Positions 46,811 through 58,449 of a stretch of 64,000 nucleotides of DNA are shown piece after piece. The notes beneath the pieces are model-generated. The model did no database searches. It was not told the origin of the DNA and was given only the letters and a program-made list of their open reading frames with translations. Each line of letters starts with the position of its first letter. Position 1 is the first letter of the stretch. This DNA comes from Ctena decussata (taxonomy: Eukaryota > Mollusca > Bivalvia > Lucinida > Lucinidae): positions 34,308,166 through 34,372,165 of the forward strand of contig OZ022508.1 in NCBI GenBank assembly GCA_963989385.1. Direction: 5' to 3'. The translations under genes were made by a program, and so were the position numbers.

Positions 46811-48100
46811 CCAGAAAGCATGGTAGGCATATTCAAGTTGGATGATAACAGTCTTCAATAACATTCCGTTCGTATGCTGTTCAGTTATAGTTACTTGTAC
46901 GTGTACGTAAATCGCTCCTTAATCTATTTACCAAATCAAAACACAATATAAAATAGATTCGATGAAACAGCTAATATTAGCATCGACATGAAAACACCTA
47001 TCCTGAAGTATATATCTTTGTAAACCATGTTCAGCCGGCAGACAAGCACAGCTCATGTATGTCCGACGGACGGATGAAAGTTGTGTAATTCAGGTGAATA
47101 TGTACTGTAACACCTCCTTGTGTTACGCCGTTTTAACTTTTGTGTTTTATGTTATGACTTTCCTATTTTGGAATGTGTTTACTAACTCTAAACGATCAAC
47201 AGGGATATGTATAAAGTATATTTTGTTCAGAGGATGTCGTATATTATAAAGATGACATTTACACAAGCAACACAAGCAATAAATAATTCCATTTTACATC
47301 AGAAACCGCATTAAATAAATAGGTAAGTCAGAACACAAACCACAGAAGTTAAAACTCAGAATGCATGTCATCACACAAAACTCAAAACACACAAGTGCCT
47401 AGAATGGGTTAGTCGAGTACGTATAGAGGGTGTAGGAGTCTCGGAACAAGGGAACATATGATTTTATGCTGATATGAAAACGTTGTATTATAATTGCTGT
47501 CTCTCTTGTGATTTTCGTGATATCGGCATGTAAGCAGACTTAATTTTTAGATAAATTATGGTTATGGTTCGTAGGCTTAAAGTAATAATAACCCTACGTC
47601 TATATTGGACCAAACCAAAACAGCGAAGCCCAAACACAAAAACATAAAACACAAAATTTAAAGACAGGAGTCACAAGATCCAAACACACAACTCAAAACG
47701 TCCTTACACAAAACACAATGTCACATATAGGCTTCCGTAGACTGCTCTTTTTTTGAGCAGTCTGATCTTCCCCAGATCATATGTCCCACAATTTATAATT
47801 TTAAAGGTAGTTCACACAAATTCGCTGAATCTACTTTTATTCTTGCATACCGGTATGTCTTTGCTCCCCTAGTCTGTTACTGTCTTTTCTATAAATATTG
47901 TGTAGCAAACGATAGAAAAATGCTAGAAATGACAAAAATGGTCAAAATTTAGAATTGCTGTTCCTCTTGCATCGCCGACCAGTTTCGCTTCACTTTACAA
48001 TCTTTTTTCTGGAAAAAGGTCTATAAATACTGATATCGCATTTAAAACGTTAAAAACTACGAATATGATATACCAGGCCTTGCTTGGTTCTTAGTCGGCC
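46811..48100. other. Intergenic DNA without recognisable features
   Basis: AT-rich, no exons with domain signal. A short AACACAAAACACAAA-type low-complexity stretch is at about 47600-47720, and TTTTTTTGAGCAGTCTGATC, perhaps a MITE scrap, is near 47750. Confidence 0.4.
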
Positions 48101-48119
48101 AAGTACTTAAAGGCCCCAT

Positions 48120-48430
48120 TGCCCTTAACAGTGGTATAAATTCATGAAATATTGTATCGTGCGGTATCCCTGCAAATATTACAAGAATTAAATGACTGTG
48201 ACTAGCCCACTTTTAACTAATAAAACATCCTCGAGCTTCGCATAAAAACACTTTGAAAAAATAATTTGGGTCGTTTTATTTCGTAACAAAAATGACCCAC
48301 TTTTGAGTTCATAAACTCAAAAAATTGTAAAAATGCAATGTATAGGCATGGGGCCCCGTTTTCTTTATCCCGCTTTGCATCGCTTGACGGGGAACCAGAA
48401 TAGGAAATGTCAGTATTTCAAAATCATGTT
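48120..48430. repeat. Interspersed repeat ending in GACGGGGAACCAGAA
   Basis: It aligns with 53120-53465: ACAGTGGTATAAATTCATGA, ATAATTTGGGTCGTTTTA, AATGACCCACTTT, GGCATGGGGCCC and GCATCGCTTGACGGGGAACC. Both copies end at the GGAACCAGAA word. No open frame; unknown family. Confidence 0.75.
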
Positions 48431-48487
48431 CCCCTGCATTTTCCCAGTAATAGGACTCAATATTTAAGGAATGAATTTCATTTTTCT

Positions 48488-48600
48488 GAGGTTTATCGAA
48501 GTGTAAACTACATTGGGACACGTGCAAAGTCAATGAACTCCGAAGGAGTTCATGTAAACTTTGCTAGTGACCCAATGTAGTTTACACTTCGATAAACAAC
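48488..48600. mobile_element. Palindromic MITE (GGTTTATCGAAGTGTAAAC ends)
   Basis: GTTTATCGAAGTGTAAACTA and TAGTTTACACTTCGATAAAC are inverted, with inner CATTGGG/CCCAATG and GAACTCCGAAGGAGTTC hairpins. A truncated relative is at 26205-26280. Confidence 0.8.
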
Positions 48601-49527
48601 AGAAAAACTAACTTCATTGCTTATATTTACATTCGTTTCAATAAAATCTTTCATGAAAAATCTATATAAGCGCTAAAATTGAAGCAGTAAAACATGTACA
48701 CGCAGTTTTTCGGCTAACAGCAGAACAGCATGCATGACGTCATGACGTTGCTGACCTCCAATCAGATTGTAGAAAGCCATTGTTTATTTTGACGTCATTG
48801 ACGTCGCGTGTCTCAATGTAATTATTGGAATGTAAACTACATTACGTTCCATTGGTTTACTATAGAGCTTTTCAGTAAATACACCAAGAATATAAATATA
48901 TACACATAAACCCGCATTTTATCACCAAACATGAAGATTGAACAGCTTTTCATAGTGAATTGTGTAAGCTGTTTTAACCACAAATAGGACTTTGGGGACT
49001 CTTTAAAAGTTGCGTTGTTTCTTGTTCAAAGACTTAAATGTAATAAGGAAATTTATAATATGACGTCGCTGTTATTCAATGGATAACGCCATGTCATAAA
49101 ATTCATATGACCACACGTGTAATAACACTTTGGCGCCTACACGTAACGTCATTGACAACGTCCATATAAACAATGCATTTTTATTGAAATAATGTTCTGT
49201 TTGAAAGCGTTAAAATCTCATTTTAAAAGGCCATATGATAAATAAAATCTTACACTTGTGGTCATTTCATATGAAATTTATGAAACTCGCCGAAGGCTCG
49301 TTTCATAAATTTCATTAGAAATGAGCACTCGTATAAGATCCTCTATACAGCATTACATGTATTGTTATTGTTTAACTCTTGGTTGTTGATGAAATCATAA
49401 AATCAAAAGCCTAAAGGTTTGGCTGGTCCAAACCTTGCGAAAATGTAAGAGTGGGAGCTGAATTACTTAAGATATAGTCATTATTGCCAATATTACAGTG
49501 GTTGCCTTCTTTATGTACTTACGAAAT

Positions 49528-49766
49528 GAGCCGCGACACGACAAAACTAACAAAGTGGCATGTGCGCCCAGTGAAGACTCAGAACAGCCTAGGTATCCGC
49601 CCATATTGATCAACCTTCCCTCTCCCCTCAAGGAGCTAGCTCAGATCCTTAGCTACTCTTTAAGTACTTAGTGAAGGGTCTGATCAGCCCTGTGGGATGC
49701 CCAGGCTGATCTGAGTCTTTGCTGAGCGATTAATGAGTATTTGTTAGTTTTGTCGCGTCTCGGCTC
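49528..49766. mobile_element. GAGCCGCGACACGA MITE copy with AAAT duplication
   Basis: The ends are GAGCCGCGACACGACAAAAC and GTCGCGTCTCGGCTC. The 4-bp AAAT lies at 49524-49527 and 49767-49770, which independently supports the duplication length seen at 46320. The interior is diverged. Confidence 0.92.
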
Positions 49767-50509
49767 AAATCCGTTTACTTCACAGATCTACGGGCATCTA
49801 TATTCGCCGTTGAAGCGATACAGATTCCACCCGTGCGATATATGTTTTTTTTTTTTTTTTTGTATGAAACATTTGCGTTCGACACGTCTGCAAATCTGAA
49901 AATGATAACATAAAAAATAAGGAGTTGCCTTTAAAAGAAAAAACACTGTATTTCTCTGGAATGATTTAACGATTTTAAAGTTCTGTTTAGAATCTTCGAA
50001 TAGTCAAGATTTATAAATAAATATTCTGTGACTATATGAGCCTAAAATGTGTTACAATGTATCCTGCAATATTTTGTGAGCTGATTATAAAATTGTTAGG
50101 GTTGCATACGATACAAACCGATTTTGTAAAGTCTTATGTAGAGAAAAAAAGACACTTTATACGGTAACATTTTTAAATGTAGTCAAAAGAATCGATATCA
50201 AAATGTCATTACGGTTCCTGTATAATGGTACTTGGAACATTTCAATCAATTGATTTAAAAATTGGTCTTTTTGTATCTTCAACGTCAGTATTGTAGAAGT
50301 CAAATTCATAAAAGGCTTAAAACTATAATATAAAAGTATAAATAACCGGAATAGCTTTTGTAGTTTTTGTTTACAAAGTTTTAAATGTCATAAATATAGA
50401 TAAAAAATATGTCTGGCAGTTTGAAAAGGTATTTTATTACTATATCGAACAGAAAATCTCGCCTCCTCGCAGACTGATCAGAATGTATAATGTACCGACC
50501 CAGGATAAT

Positions 50510-50708
50510 TCGCCCAGTGACATGACAAAATCAACAAAGAGGACGCGCGCCCAGCAAAGACTCAGATCAGCCTGGGCATCCGCTTAAACCCTCAGCTATC
50601 CTATGAGCGCACAGCGAAGATTCTGATCAGACTGGGCGTATATCCAGGCTGGTCTGAGTCTTCACTGGGCGCTTTTGCCACTTTGTTGGTTTTGTCGTGT
50701 CGCGACTC
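50510..50708. mobile_element. GAGCCGCGACACGA MITE, left end eroded
   Basis: The left terminus is degraded (CGCCCAGTGACATGACAAAA). The right end TTTGTCGTGTCGCGACTC is preserved. CAGATCAGCCTGGGCATCCG is intact. A further scrap of the same family is at about 50780-50855. Confidence 0.85.
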
Positions 50709-51002
50709 ATTATAGTAGACTGTGAGTGGTAGTATACACCGTGTTATTGAGTATGCCATTGGTGTCTTATTGTATGTTCGAACAGGGAAAACTCAGATCA
50801 ACCCGTGCATCGGCGCAGTCTGAGCAGTCAGATAAGAGCAGTTGATTGGCGCGCAAGTTCGTTTTTGCTCCTCCAAGCCAAACAAAAGCACTGCCGCAAA
50901 CTTCGAAAATAGTAATTGCTGTTGAGCTTACTTACATCAATCCAATTTGTCTCTGCAGGACTTTAGTGAACAGTGCTGACCATGGTGGGGTCAGAAGTGT
51001 AC

Positions 51003-51080
51003 CCAGCAGGCACACAGTGTTGAATAAACATTGATTCAACCTTGATTCAACGTTGATTCAATGTTGTGTGTCCAGTGGGT
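51003..51080. repeat. GTTGATTCAACGTTGATTCA MITE, short copy
   Basis: It runs from CCCAGCAGGCACACAGTGTT through GATTCAACCTTGATTCAACG to TGTTGTGTGTCCAGTGGG. The whole is palindromic. It lies about 120 bp upstream of the start codon of the PAN-Sushi gene, so it may be within its promoter or 5' UTR. Confidence 0.8.
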
Positions 51081-51201
51081 AGCATGTCTGTCCATATATT
51101 TAGGTAAAGTATGGTTTAAACGTAAATTATACACAATTTCATTTTGTATTACCTGTTGAATTGTAATGTGAAAACGTTGAAAATAGAAAGTCTGGCCAAA
51201 A

Positions 51202-51534
51202 ATGGATTGCAGATTGAAGTGCCACAGAATATTTGTGTTTCTAATGTTCTTGGCAGTTTGCAACAGTCGTGAATTGGACATATTCCACTTTTCAACGTAT
51301 TTAGATGTAAAAGCCTTCGAAACATTGTTGTCGTTGAGTTTCTCACAGTGTATCACAGTATGCAAGACTCGGACACGGTGTACGTCTGTAAATTATTCGA
51401 AGACAGGAAAGACGTGTGAGCTTCTTGACGACATTGACGGTGGCTGTACCTCACAAGGACTTCATACTGCGTCTTATTCAACTGCAGAGACCAACAGTCG
51501 ATTTGTACATGGTTGTAAAGCAGAATGGAATATG
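51202..51534 (+). CDS. PAN-Sushi gene exon 1: signal peptide and PAN-like domain
   Basis: The exon is 333 nt, 111 codons. The leader MDCRLKCHRIFVFLMFLAVC is basic then hydrophobic, indicating secretion. The rest has PAN-type spacing: FSQCITVCKTRTRCTSVNYS, GKTCELLDD, DGGCTSQG, then FVHGCKAEWNM. The donor is ATG|GTAATCAAG after 51534, phase 0; the open frame runs 26 codons into the intron and stops, which is read-through, not coding. The following exon at 53019 opens in phase 0. PAN modules mediate binding in extracellular proteins. It is a different gene from the minus-strand PAN-lectin (low similarity, opposite strand), though both are secreted recognition-type proteins. Confidence 0.85.
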
Positions 51535-51731
51535 GTAATCAAGTTTTACCTAAATTTCACTTCGTGTAAAAAAAAAATGAATTGTGAAAGTCTTTTTAGC
51601 AGTTACCTCTGAATATATGTAAATTTTACCTTATTTATTACAGGTCATTTTTTTATTTTCATATCTTTTTCTTTTCGTTCAAAACTTAGATAAGCGACGT
51701 TTTATAAATAACTGAAAACAAAGACAAATTT

Positions 51732-51733
<2 letters not shown>

Positions 51734-51785
<52 letters not shown>

Positions 51786-51967
51786 TTTCCAGTGGCAACT
51801 TTATAGATTTCATTTCCCTTCACTCCAGCTGGATTTATTTTTCTCCTCAAAACTAAGAAAAACGAAAATGGTTATAAATTACAATAAAACCAAGACTGAT
51901 TTTCAGTCTTGTGTTGTTGTTTTTTTTTTTTTTTTTTTTTTGTTTTTTTTTTTTTTTTTTTTTTTTG
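51734..51967. repeat. (GT)n microsatellite and poly-T tracts
   Basis: About 24 GT repeats span 51734-51783. T runs of about 21 and 24, separated by a G, span 51920-51966. Open frames here (VCVCVC, FFFFF) are low-complexity by-products. Located in intron 1 of the PAN-Sushi gene. Confidence 0.95.
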
Positions 51968-53018
51968 TCTCCAAGGGCATGGAGCAACTACATGTATCTA
52001 AGTTTCAATAAAACCAATACTGCTTTCGTTTATGAGTGTATTTTGTTTGTTTTCAAGAGTAAACTTTATGGATTTCATTTGACTTCACTGTAGCTGGCTT
52101 GAGTGCCACGTGGAGTCTGTAGGAAGTGTCCCCATACACAACCATAGTGCAGTTTAGTTATTATATTTCATTTGGTATCATTGAGCCTATTCTTGTTACC
52201 TCGTCTTCGAGATGAGATTAGCCTGTGATTCCCTAGGTTTACTATTTTATGGAGTGAAGGCAGATACATTGTATGCAGAACATTTACGATGTCGTGCGAC
52301 AAGCAAAACTAACGTTACAATATCGGACATTTTAATTTCGGCCGCAGAATATTTAAAGAACAAGTCCATCATAGGGGAGCTATTATATAGTGACTTTGCT
52401 ATGGCACCAAAGGTCGTGGCATCGAAAGCCCAACAGGCAAACGACTGAAATACTCTCTGTCAAGCATTGTACTTGTTTCGAATCAAGGGAAAATCAGCGA
52501 AATGAGAAAGAAATGTCCCATTTTAAATTTGCATCATCTATTGTAATTTCCATTCCGCCTTGATTTCATACCGACTAAATGTCTATCGGTAATTCTTCAT
52601 TACGCTTTGTTATACAAATGCAAGAGTTTCGACTGTGTCGAGTTTTCCAGTTAACCAATGAAGCACCTCAGCCACTTGGAAAGTTTCCTAATTCCTTGGC
52701 GTTCTTACCAAGAAAAAAGACTGTATCTGATTTGCCGAACGGGTAGGTAAGAATTTGTATAACTCTTGCCTCAATATTTAAATGTTGCAGAGTCTGATTC
52801 ATGTCATGATGCTAGAAAAGCATTTAAAAAAAGTTTAGAAATATATTTCCCTTTTTGTACTAACGACTAAGATGCTGTTGAAAGTCATAAACCCACAACT
52901 TATCCATACAGCTTATCAGAATTAGAAATAACAAATTTGTGGCTGTAGTTTCTGATTTCAAATAAGTCAATCAATAAACTTATGCATTTCATGTCTTTTT
53001 CTGCATTAATTCTTGCAG

Positions 53019-53103
53019 ACCATGTTTGACACTTGCAGTAAATGCAAGGATAGTGAGGTGTGTGACGTCCCACTTAACAGCTCAGTAGCGTGCCATGTTA
53101 AAT
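53019..53103 (+). CDS. PAN-Sushi gene exon 2: short cysteine-rich linker
   Basis: An 85-nt exon lies between acceptor TTAATTCTTGCAG| and donor AAT|GTAAGTAC. In the phase set by exon 1 it reads TMFDTCSKCKDSEVCDVPLN followed by SSVACHVK, with the only open frame of the three and four cysteines in 28 residues. It ends with one base (phase 1), matching the Sushi exon at 61626. No named domain is recognised; it may complete the PAN fold or be a linker. Confidence 0.8.
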
Positions 53104-53119
53104 GTAAGTACTTTTACAG

Positions 53120-53465
53120 GCACATAGCTATATCAGTGGTGGTATAGCTCTATCAGTGGTATAAAATCATGAAACAATTTCTGTATAAGATGGTATCCTT
53201 ACAAGCTTCTCACCACACTTGCGTCGTTGTAAATGACCGTGATTAGCCACCTTGAAACAAATTCAAGATCCTTTAGTTATCAATAAATCTTTTTAGAAAT
53301 ACAATTTGGGTCATTTTAGTTGCCAGCTTAAATGACCTACTTTCGATACTTTAACCTTGAATAGAATAGTAAACATACAATGTACAGGCGCGGGGCCCAT
53401 TCATTATCCCACTTTTTTCACATTGCATCGCTCGACGGGGAACCAGAAAAGAAAACCGCATTTGT
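53120..53465. repeat. Interspersed repeat ending in GACGGGGAACCAGAA
   Basis: Second copy of the 48120-48430 family. It abuts the LINE fragment starting at about 53474. Confidence 0.75.
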
Positions 53466-53473
53466 GATTTTTC

Positions 53474-54820
53474 AGACAGGTACTTGGGAAGGAACATTGC
53501 AGGAAAAAGCCCTGGATCACCAAAGATGTTCTCGACCTCTGTGACGAAAAGAGGGATTTGAAGAAGAGGCAGTATGAAGCAGGAGAAGCAAAAGAATACA
53601 AGGAAGGTAACAAGAGGATTAAGAAGGCAGTGAAAAAAGCTAAGGAGGACTGGATAGGTAGTCAATGCGAGGAGACTGAAACTTGCCTGAACAAAAATAA
53701 CAGCAAGAAAACAAAACATATCAGCCGTTGAGGGATCTAACTTCAGAGAAACAGGGTAGATCCACAACTATCAAAGACACGTCTTGGAAATGTCTAACAA
53801 AAGGAAAAGGGATTCTCAGCAGAATGGTGACATTGCGCTTCTGGACTGCAATCAGCCTCCAGAAGACGATCTACAGCCGATCCTTTGTCAGGAAGCTGAG
53901 ATGGCACTAGCAGCACTGAAGAAGGGGAAGTCGGCCGGAGTTGATAATATACTAGCAGAACTTTTTCAAGCTGGCGGGAAGACCCTGATTGATGTTTTAA
54001 CAGAGATCTGCAAGAGGATCAGGAGAACGGTAGAATGGCCTATCCCATGGACTCAGTCGCTGATTATTACTCTCCTTCAAACGAGCAACCTACAGCTCTA
54101 CCAGAACTACGGAACCATCAGCCTCATCTGTCATTCAAGCTACGACATGTGAAAGTCATCTTGAACAGGCTGAACGCCTAAGCCTAAGAGATGATCGGTT
54201 TGGAACCGGAAGGAGCTCCACAGAAAAGATATTCAACCTTAGAATCCTGTGTGAAAAGTGTGTCCAACATCAGCAGAATCTGTACCATGTCTTTTTTCAT
54301 TTCAAAAAGCCTTTGACAGAGTATGGCATGGTATTGCAGGGTATGGGCGTCCATGCGGAAGCATAATATCAGTGCAAATCTAGTTTGCACCATTGAGCCG
54401 CTACACGACAAGGTTACAGGTGCAGTCCTGATGAATGGCAGCACAGGAGAATGGTTCATAACAACATCTGGAGTAAGGCAAGGATGTCTTCTGTCACCCA
54501 TCCTCTTCAACATTTTTGATGACAAACAACACAGAAGGCATTCAGAGGGAGATGAAGGTAAAAGGGCAGAAGCTGGGCACCGTAACAAGCTTCAAATACC
54601 TTGGAGCAGTTGTCTCAGATGATTGCTTAAAACAGGAGGTTCTCCCAAAGATTGCACAAGCCACTTCACTCTTACCAAGCTGAGACCAATTTGGAGAGAT
54701 AATAACATATCTCTTGGATCAAAGAAGAAACTTATGCGCCCCTTGTCATTTCCATATTTCTATATGCCTGTGAATTATGGACCTTGACAGCAGAGTTAAA
54801 GAAAAGAACGCGTGCGTTTG
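53474..54820 (+). pseudogene. RTE-type LINE reverse transcriptase, 5' part
   Basis: Translated segments in shifting frames give ALKKGKSAGVDNILAELFQA and WPIPWTQSLIITLLQTSNL. Further blocks give DFKKAFDR-like sequence near 54300 and VRQGCLLSPILFNIF at about 54473, then FKYLGAVVSDD and SIFLYACELWTLTAEL. These are reverse transcriptase motifs of an RTE-group LINE in order. The YADD catalytic block is missing: sequence jumps from LFNIFDDKQ to the KVKGQKLG region, so an internal deletion has occurred, along with several frameshifts and stops. The endonuclease domain is absent (5' truncation). The reading then stops abruptly at 54820, where the foldback element is inserted, and resumes at 60123. 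It is in intron 2 of the PAN-Sushi gene, same strand. Confidence 0.9.
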
Positions 54821-55121
54821 TATGGTGGCTGGTTTGTGCCATTTCGTCTTTTCGTCTTTTCGCCGCGAAAAGACGCCACGCGAAAAGACGAAAAGACGAA
54901 AAGACGCCATGCGAAAAGACGAAAAAACGCCAGGCGAAAAGACGAAAAGACGAAATAACGCCAGGCGAAAAGACGAAACCCGCCACGCGAAAAGACGAAA
55001 TTTCAGCGCGAAAAGACGAAAAAACGCCATGCGAAAAGACGCCATTTCGTCTTTTCGTCTTTTCGCCTGGCGACTTTTCGTCTTTTCGCATGGCGTCTTT
55101 TCGTCTTTTCGTCTTTTCGAA

Positions 55122-55410
55122 TTAGTATTAGGAATCAATATAGTCATCAATAAAAGGGTATTTGTGTGTCGTTATTTCGTCTTTTCGCGTGGCGTTATTT
55201 CGTCTTTTCGTCTTTTCGCATGGCGTCTTTTCGTCTTTTCGGCGTGAAAAGACGAAATGCGAAAAGACGAAAAGACGAAATAACGCCACGCGAAAAGACG
55301 AAATAACGCCATGCGAAAAGACGAAAAGACGAAAAGACGCCAGGCGAAAAGACGAAATAACGACACACAAATACCCTTTTATTGATGACTATATTGATTC
55401 CTAATACTAA
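55122..55410. repeat. 289-bp palindrome inside the word array
   Basis: TTAGTATTAGGAATCAATAT at 55122 is mirrored by ATATTGATTCCTAATACTAA at 55410, and the symmetry continues through AAAAGGGTATTTGTGTGTCG to a centre near 55266. The outer 60 bp of each arm is ordinary host-like sequence. The palindrome therefore arose by inverted duplication of the array-flank junction, not by the words alone. Confidence 0.9.
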
Positions 55411-57545
55411 GACAGATTTGTCTGAGTAAACAATATAGACTCATATCAGACTTCTGCAAACGCAGCTACAGAAGCAGTCTGATCACAGAATTTGCCACTG
55501 AAATGCTTTTTAATATAATCTTTTTGACAGCTAAAAATTGTAAGGGTAGACTATAAAATTAACGTGGGGTCGGCAACATTTTCGGTCAAAATGGTACCGT
55601 TTAGATTGAATAACAAATTTGTGCCTTGTTGACTGAGATCAAATACAGATATAATCAAGATAACCAGTATCAAGCAGCAGTCTTATGAAAATTAGAATGG
55701 ATTTGCCACTAAAACTCTATTTTATCCGACAGAAAAATAAAAGTTGTTAAAAGTGAAAAGGATAGCTAAAAGTATTAGTATGGGGTCGGCAATAATTACA
55801 GTTATTGATTAAAATAATCTGGGCCATGTTGACTTAAAAATTAGCAGACGCAAATTTACTCATTCAGGAGCGTAGGCAGACCTAATACGTTGTTGTAGCA
55901 AGCATTTTTGAGAAATACAGTCAGGGTCACCCAAGGGAAGGACAAGAAGTGGCTACTAAAGACAGGTGACCCCATAATACATTTCATTTGCACTGTATTT
56001 TGGTTCAAAAGACCAAGAAAATGAGCCGTCCTAATGTTTTGGAGAAAAATACTCAAATCAATTTCATCATAACTATATCTTCGTTTTTGATCTTAAACTA
56101 CCAAAAAGATTAAGTACCTTGTTGACAATCTAATCTCCCACAAATTATGGATGAAAATATAAACGCTGAAACATATGGTGGCTGGTTTGTGTCATTTCGT
56201 CTTTTCGTCTTTTCGCCGCGAAAAGACGCCACGCGAAAAGACGAAAAGACGAAAAGACGCCATGCGAAAAGACAAAAAAAAGCCAGGCGAAAAGACGAAA
56301 AGACGAAATAACGCCAGGCGAAATGACGAAAAGACGAAACCCGCCACGCGAAAAGACGAAATTGCAGCGCGAAAAGACGAAAAAACGCCATGCGAAAAGA
56401 CGCCATTAGAAACTTTTAAATTGTCGTCTTTTCGCGTGGCGTCTTTTCGTCTTTTCGCGAGGCGTCTTTTCGTCTTTTCGCATGGCGTTATTTCGTCTTT
56501 TCGCGTGGCGTTATTTCGTCTTTTCGCGTGGCGTTATTTCGTCTAATCGTCTTTTCGCATGGCGTCTTTTCGGCGCGAAAAGACGAAAAGACGCCATGCG
56601 AAAAGACGAAAAGACGAAATAACGCCACGCGAAAAGACGAAATAACGCCATGCGAAAAGACGAAAAGACGCCAGGCGAAAAGACGAAAATACGAAATAAC
56701 GACACACAAATACCCTTTCATTGATAACTGTATTGATTCCTAATACTAAGACAGATTTGTCTGAGTAAACAATATAGACTCATATCAGACTACTGCAAAC
56801 GCAGCTACAGAAGCAGTCTGATCACAGAATTTGCCACTGAAATGCTTTTTTATATATCTTTTTGACAGCTAAAAATTGTAAGGATAGACTATAAAATTAA
56901 CGTGGGGTCGGCAACATTTTGGGTCACTATGGTACCGTTTAGATTGAATAACAAATTTGTGCCTTGTTGACTGAGATCAAACACAGATTTAATCAAGATA
57001 ATCAGTATCTAGCAGCAGTCTTATGAAAATTAGGATGGATTTATTTTATCCGACAGAAAAATAAAAGTTGTTAAAAGTGAAAAGGATAGCTAAAAATATT
57101 AGTATGGGGTCGGCAATAATTACAGTTATTGATTAAAATAATCTGGGCCATGTTGACTTAAAAATTAGCAGACGCAAATTTACTCATTCAGGAGCGTAGG
57201 CAGACCTATTACGTTGTTGTAGCAAGCATTTTTGAGAAATACAGTCAAACCTGTCTTAAGGGGTCAACCAAGGGAAGGTTGGTTGGTTGATTTGATGCTT
57301 AAAGTCCACGGTAAACAACTAAGGTCATGTTGGGACGGTCAGTTAACCTAACCACACTATTCCTGGGCAGGCTTAGACCTCCTAAGTGGTTAACCAGTAC
57401 TAAGTGTACATACTTTCGCCAGTAACTGACAACTAACCAAGGGAAGGACAAAAAGTGGTTACTTAAGACAGATGACCCCATAATACATTTCATTTACACT
57501 GTATTTTGGTTCAAAGGTCCAAGGTGGCTGCTCAAGACAGGTGAT
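55411..57545. repeat. Tandem duplication of about 1.35 kb
   Basis: The segment 54821-56172 is repeated as 56173-57545. It includes one word array and then the unique flank GACAGATTTGTCTGAGTAAA ... GACCCCATAATACATTTCAT. The second copy carries a SINE (57279-57434) absent from the first, and the first copy contains the 289-bp palindrome. Divergence is a few percent by eye. Confidence 0.85.
57279..57434 (-). mobile_element. tRNA-headed SINE, 3' part, with target duplication
   Basis: On the minus strand it is the last 156 bp of the 10355 family, starting in CAGTTACTGGCGAAAGTATG and ending ATCAAATCAACCAACCAA. The duplication AACCAAGGGAAGG lies at 57266-57278 and 57435-57447. The empty site survives in the other tandem copy near 55932, so insertion followed the duplication. 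Confidence 0.93.
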
Positions 57546-58309
57546 CCCTTAATAGAGGTGACCACATAAGCAGGTTTGACTGTATAGCTGAATGTATACA
57601 CCTCCAAGAAAGATCTCTCTAATACTGAACATTCTGTCCCCTTCTGTCATATTTACAAAGGGGGTCTACTTTTGTGACATTCTATTTGCTTTCCAAGATA
57701 GGGAAGTGAAGCAAACAGAAAAAATAGATTCTTAAATAGGTCTATAGCTACTTTTAAAGGAAAGAATTTGCTCCTAGAGGACCAAATTCTACTTTCAAGA
57801 GCTGACCCTCCTTAAGAAAGGATGCAAAAATGCAAAATTGCTTCCCCTGAGAGTGGTCCCGTTCACCTTAAGCACAGATGCAAATATGTTGAAACCTGTG
57901 TCTCCATGCATCCTACGTAAAAATAACTTTTTTTTTTTTTTAATTAAGTTTGAACAAGTAGATTTTCATATCTCGAGCTGTATCATAACATACGCTGAAC
58001 GGTTACCAATGCAGAGCCTGACCAGACCACTCTTTTCCCAGGACACATATGTCCTAGGATTTAGGATCATGATGGTAACTGCTAGCACCTAATCTACTAT
58101 TTGCTTGTAATGTATTTTTTTAGTAAACTGTGTTACAATATTATTGTTCAAACTGTGAGATCGAGAGAATTGGGCAAAACGTCCCACCAATGCTAAGGTC
58201 ATATGAAGACAGGACCTCGCGGTTTAGAGTCACATCTGAAGGACCACTGAGGCGAGGGTGTGTGTGTGTGTGGAGGGGTGGGGGGTGGGGGGGCGGTCGA
58301 ACTGACTGC

Positions 58310-58446
58310 AACTGCTGGTCTAGTTTAGCCTATCCCATAATCTTGTGCGGTCGTTTGGGCACCACAGATGACTCTAAAACACTCCTTTTCCACCTAGTCC
58401 TGTCTTCAGCTGCCCTATTTGAGCTAGCAAAATCCATCCCTGTCGT
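58310..58446 (-). pseudogene. RTE-type LINE 3' end fragment
   Basis: The minus-strand reading gives GMDFASSNRAAEDRTRWK followed by VVPKRPHKIMG, matching the C-terminus encoded at 60330-60470. It is 5'-truncated near 58446 and followed by a G/T-rich low-complexity stretch (58255-58300 on the plus strand, CACCC on the element strand). It is a second, independent insertion of the family, inside the 5.3-kb foldback element. Confidence 0.85.
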
Positions 58447-58449
58447 TTA

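Noticed and set aside
51736..52093. Open frames with VCVC and FFFF runs
   Set aside because: Translate a GT microsatellite and poly-T tracts in an intron.
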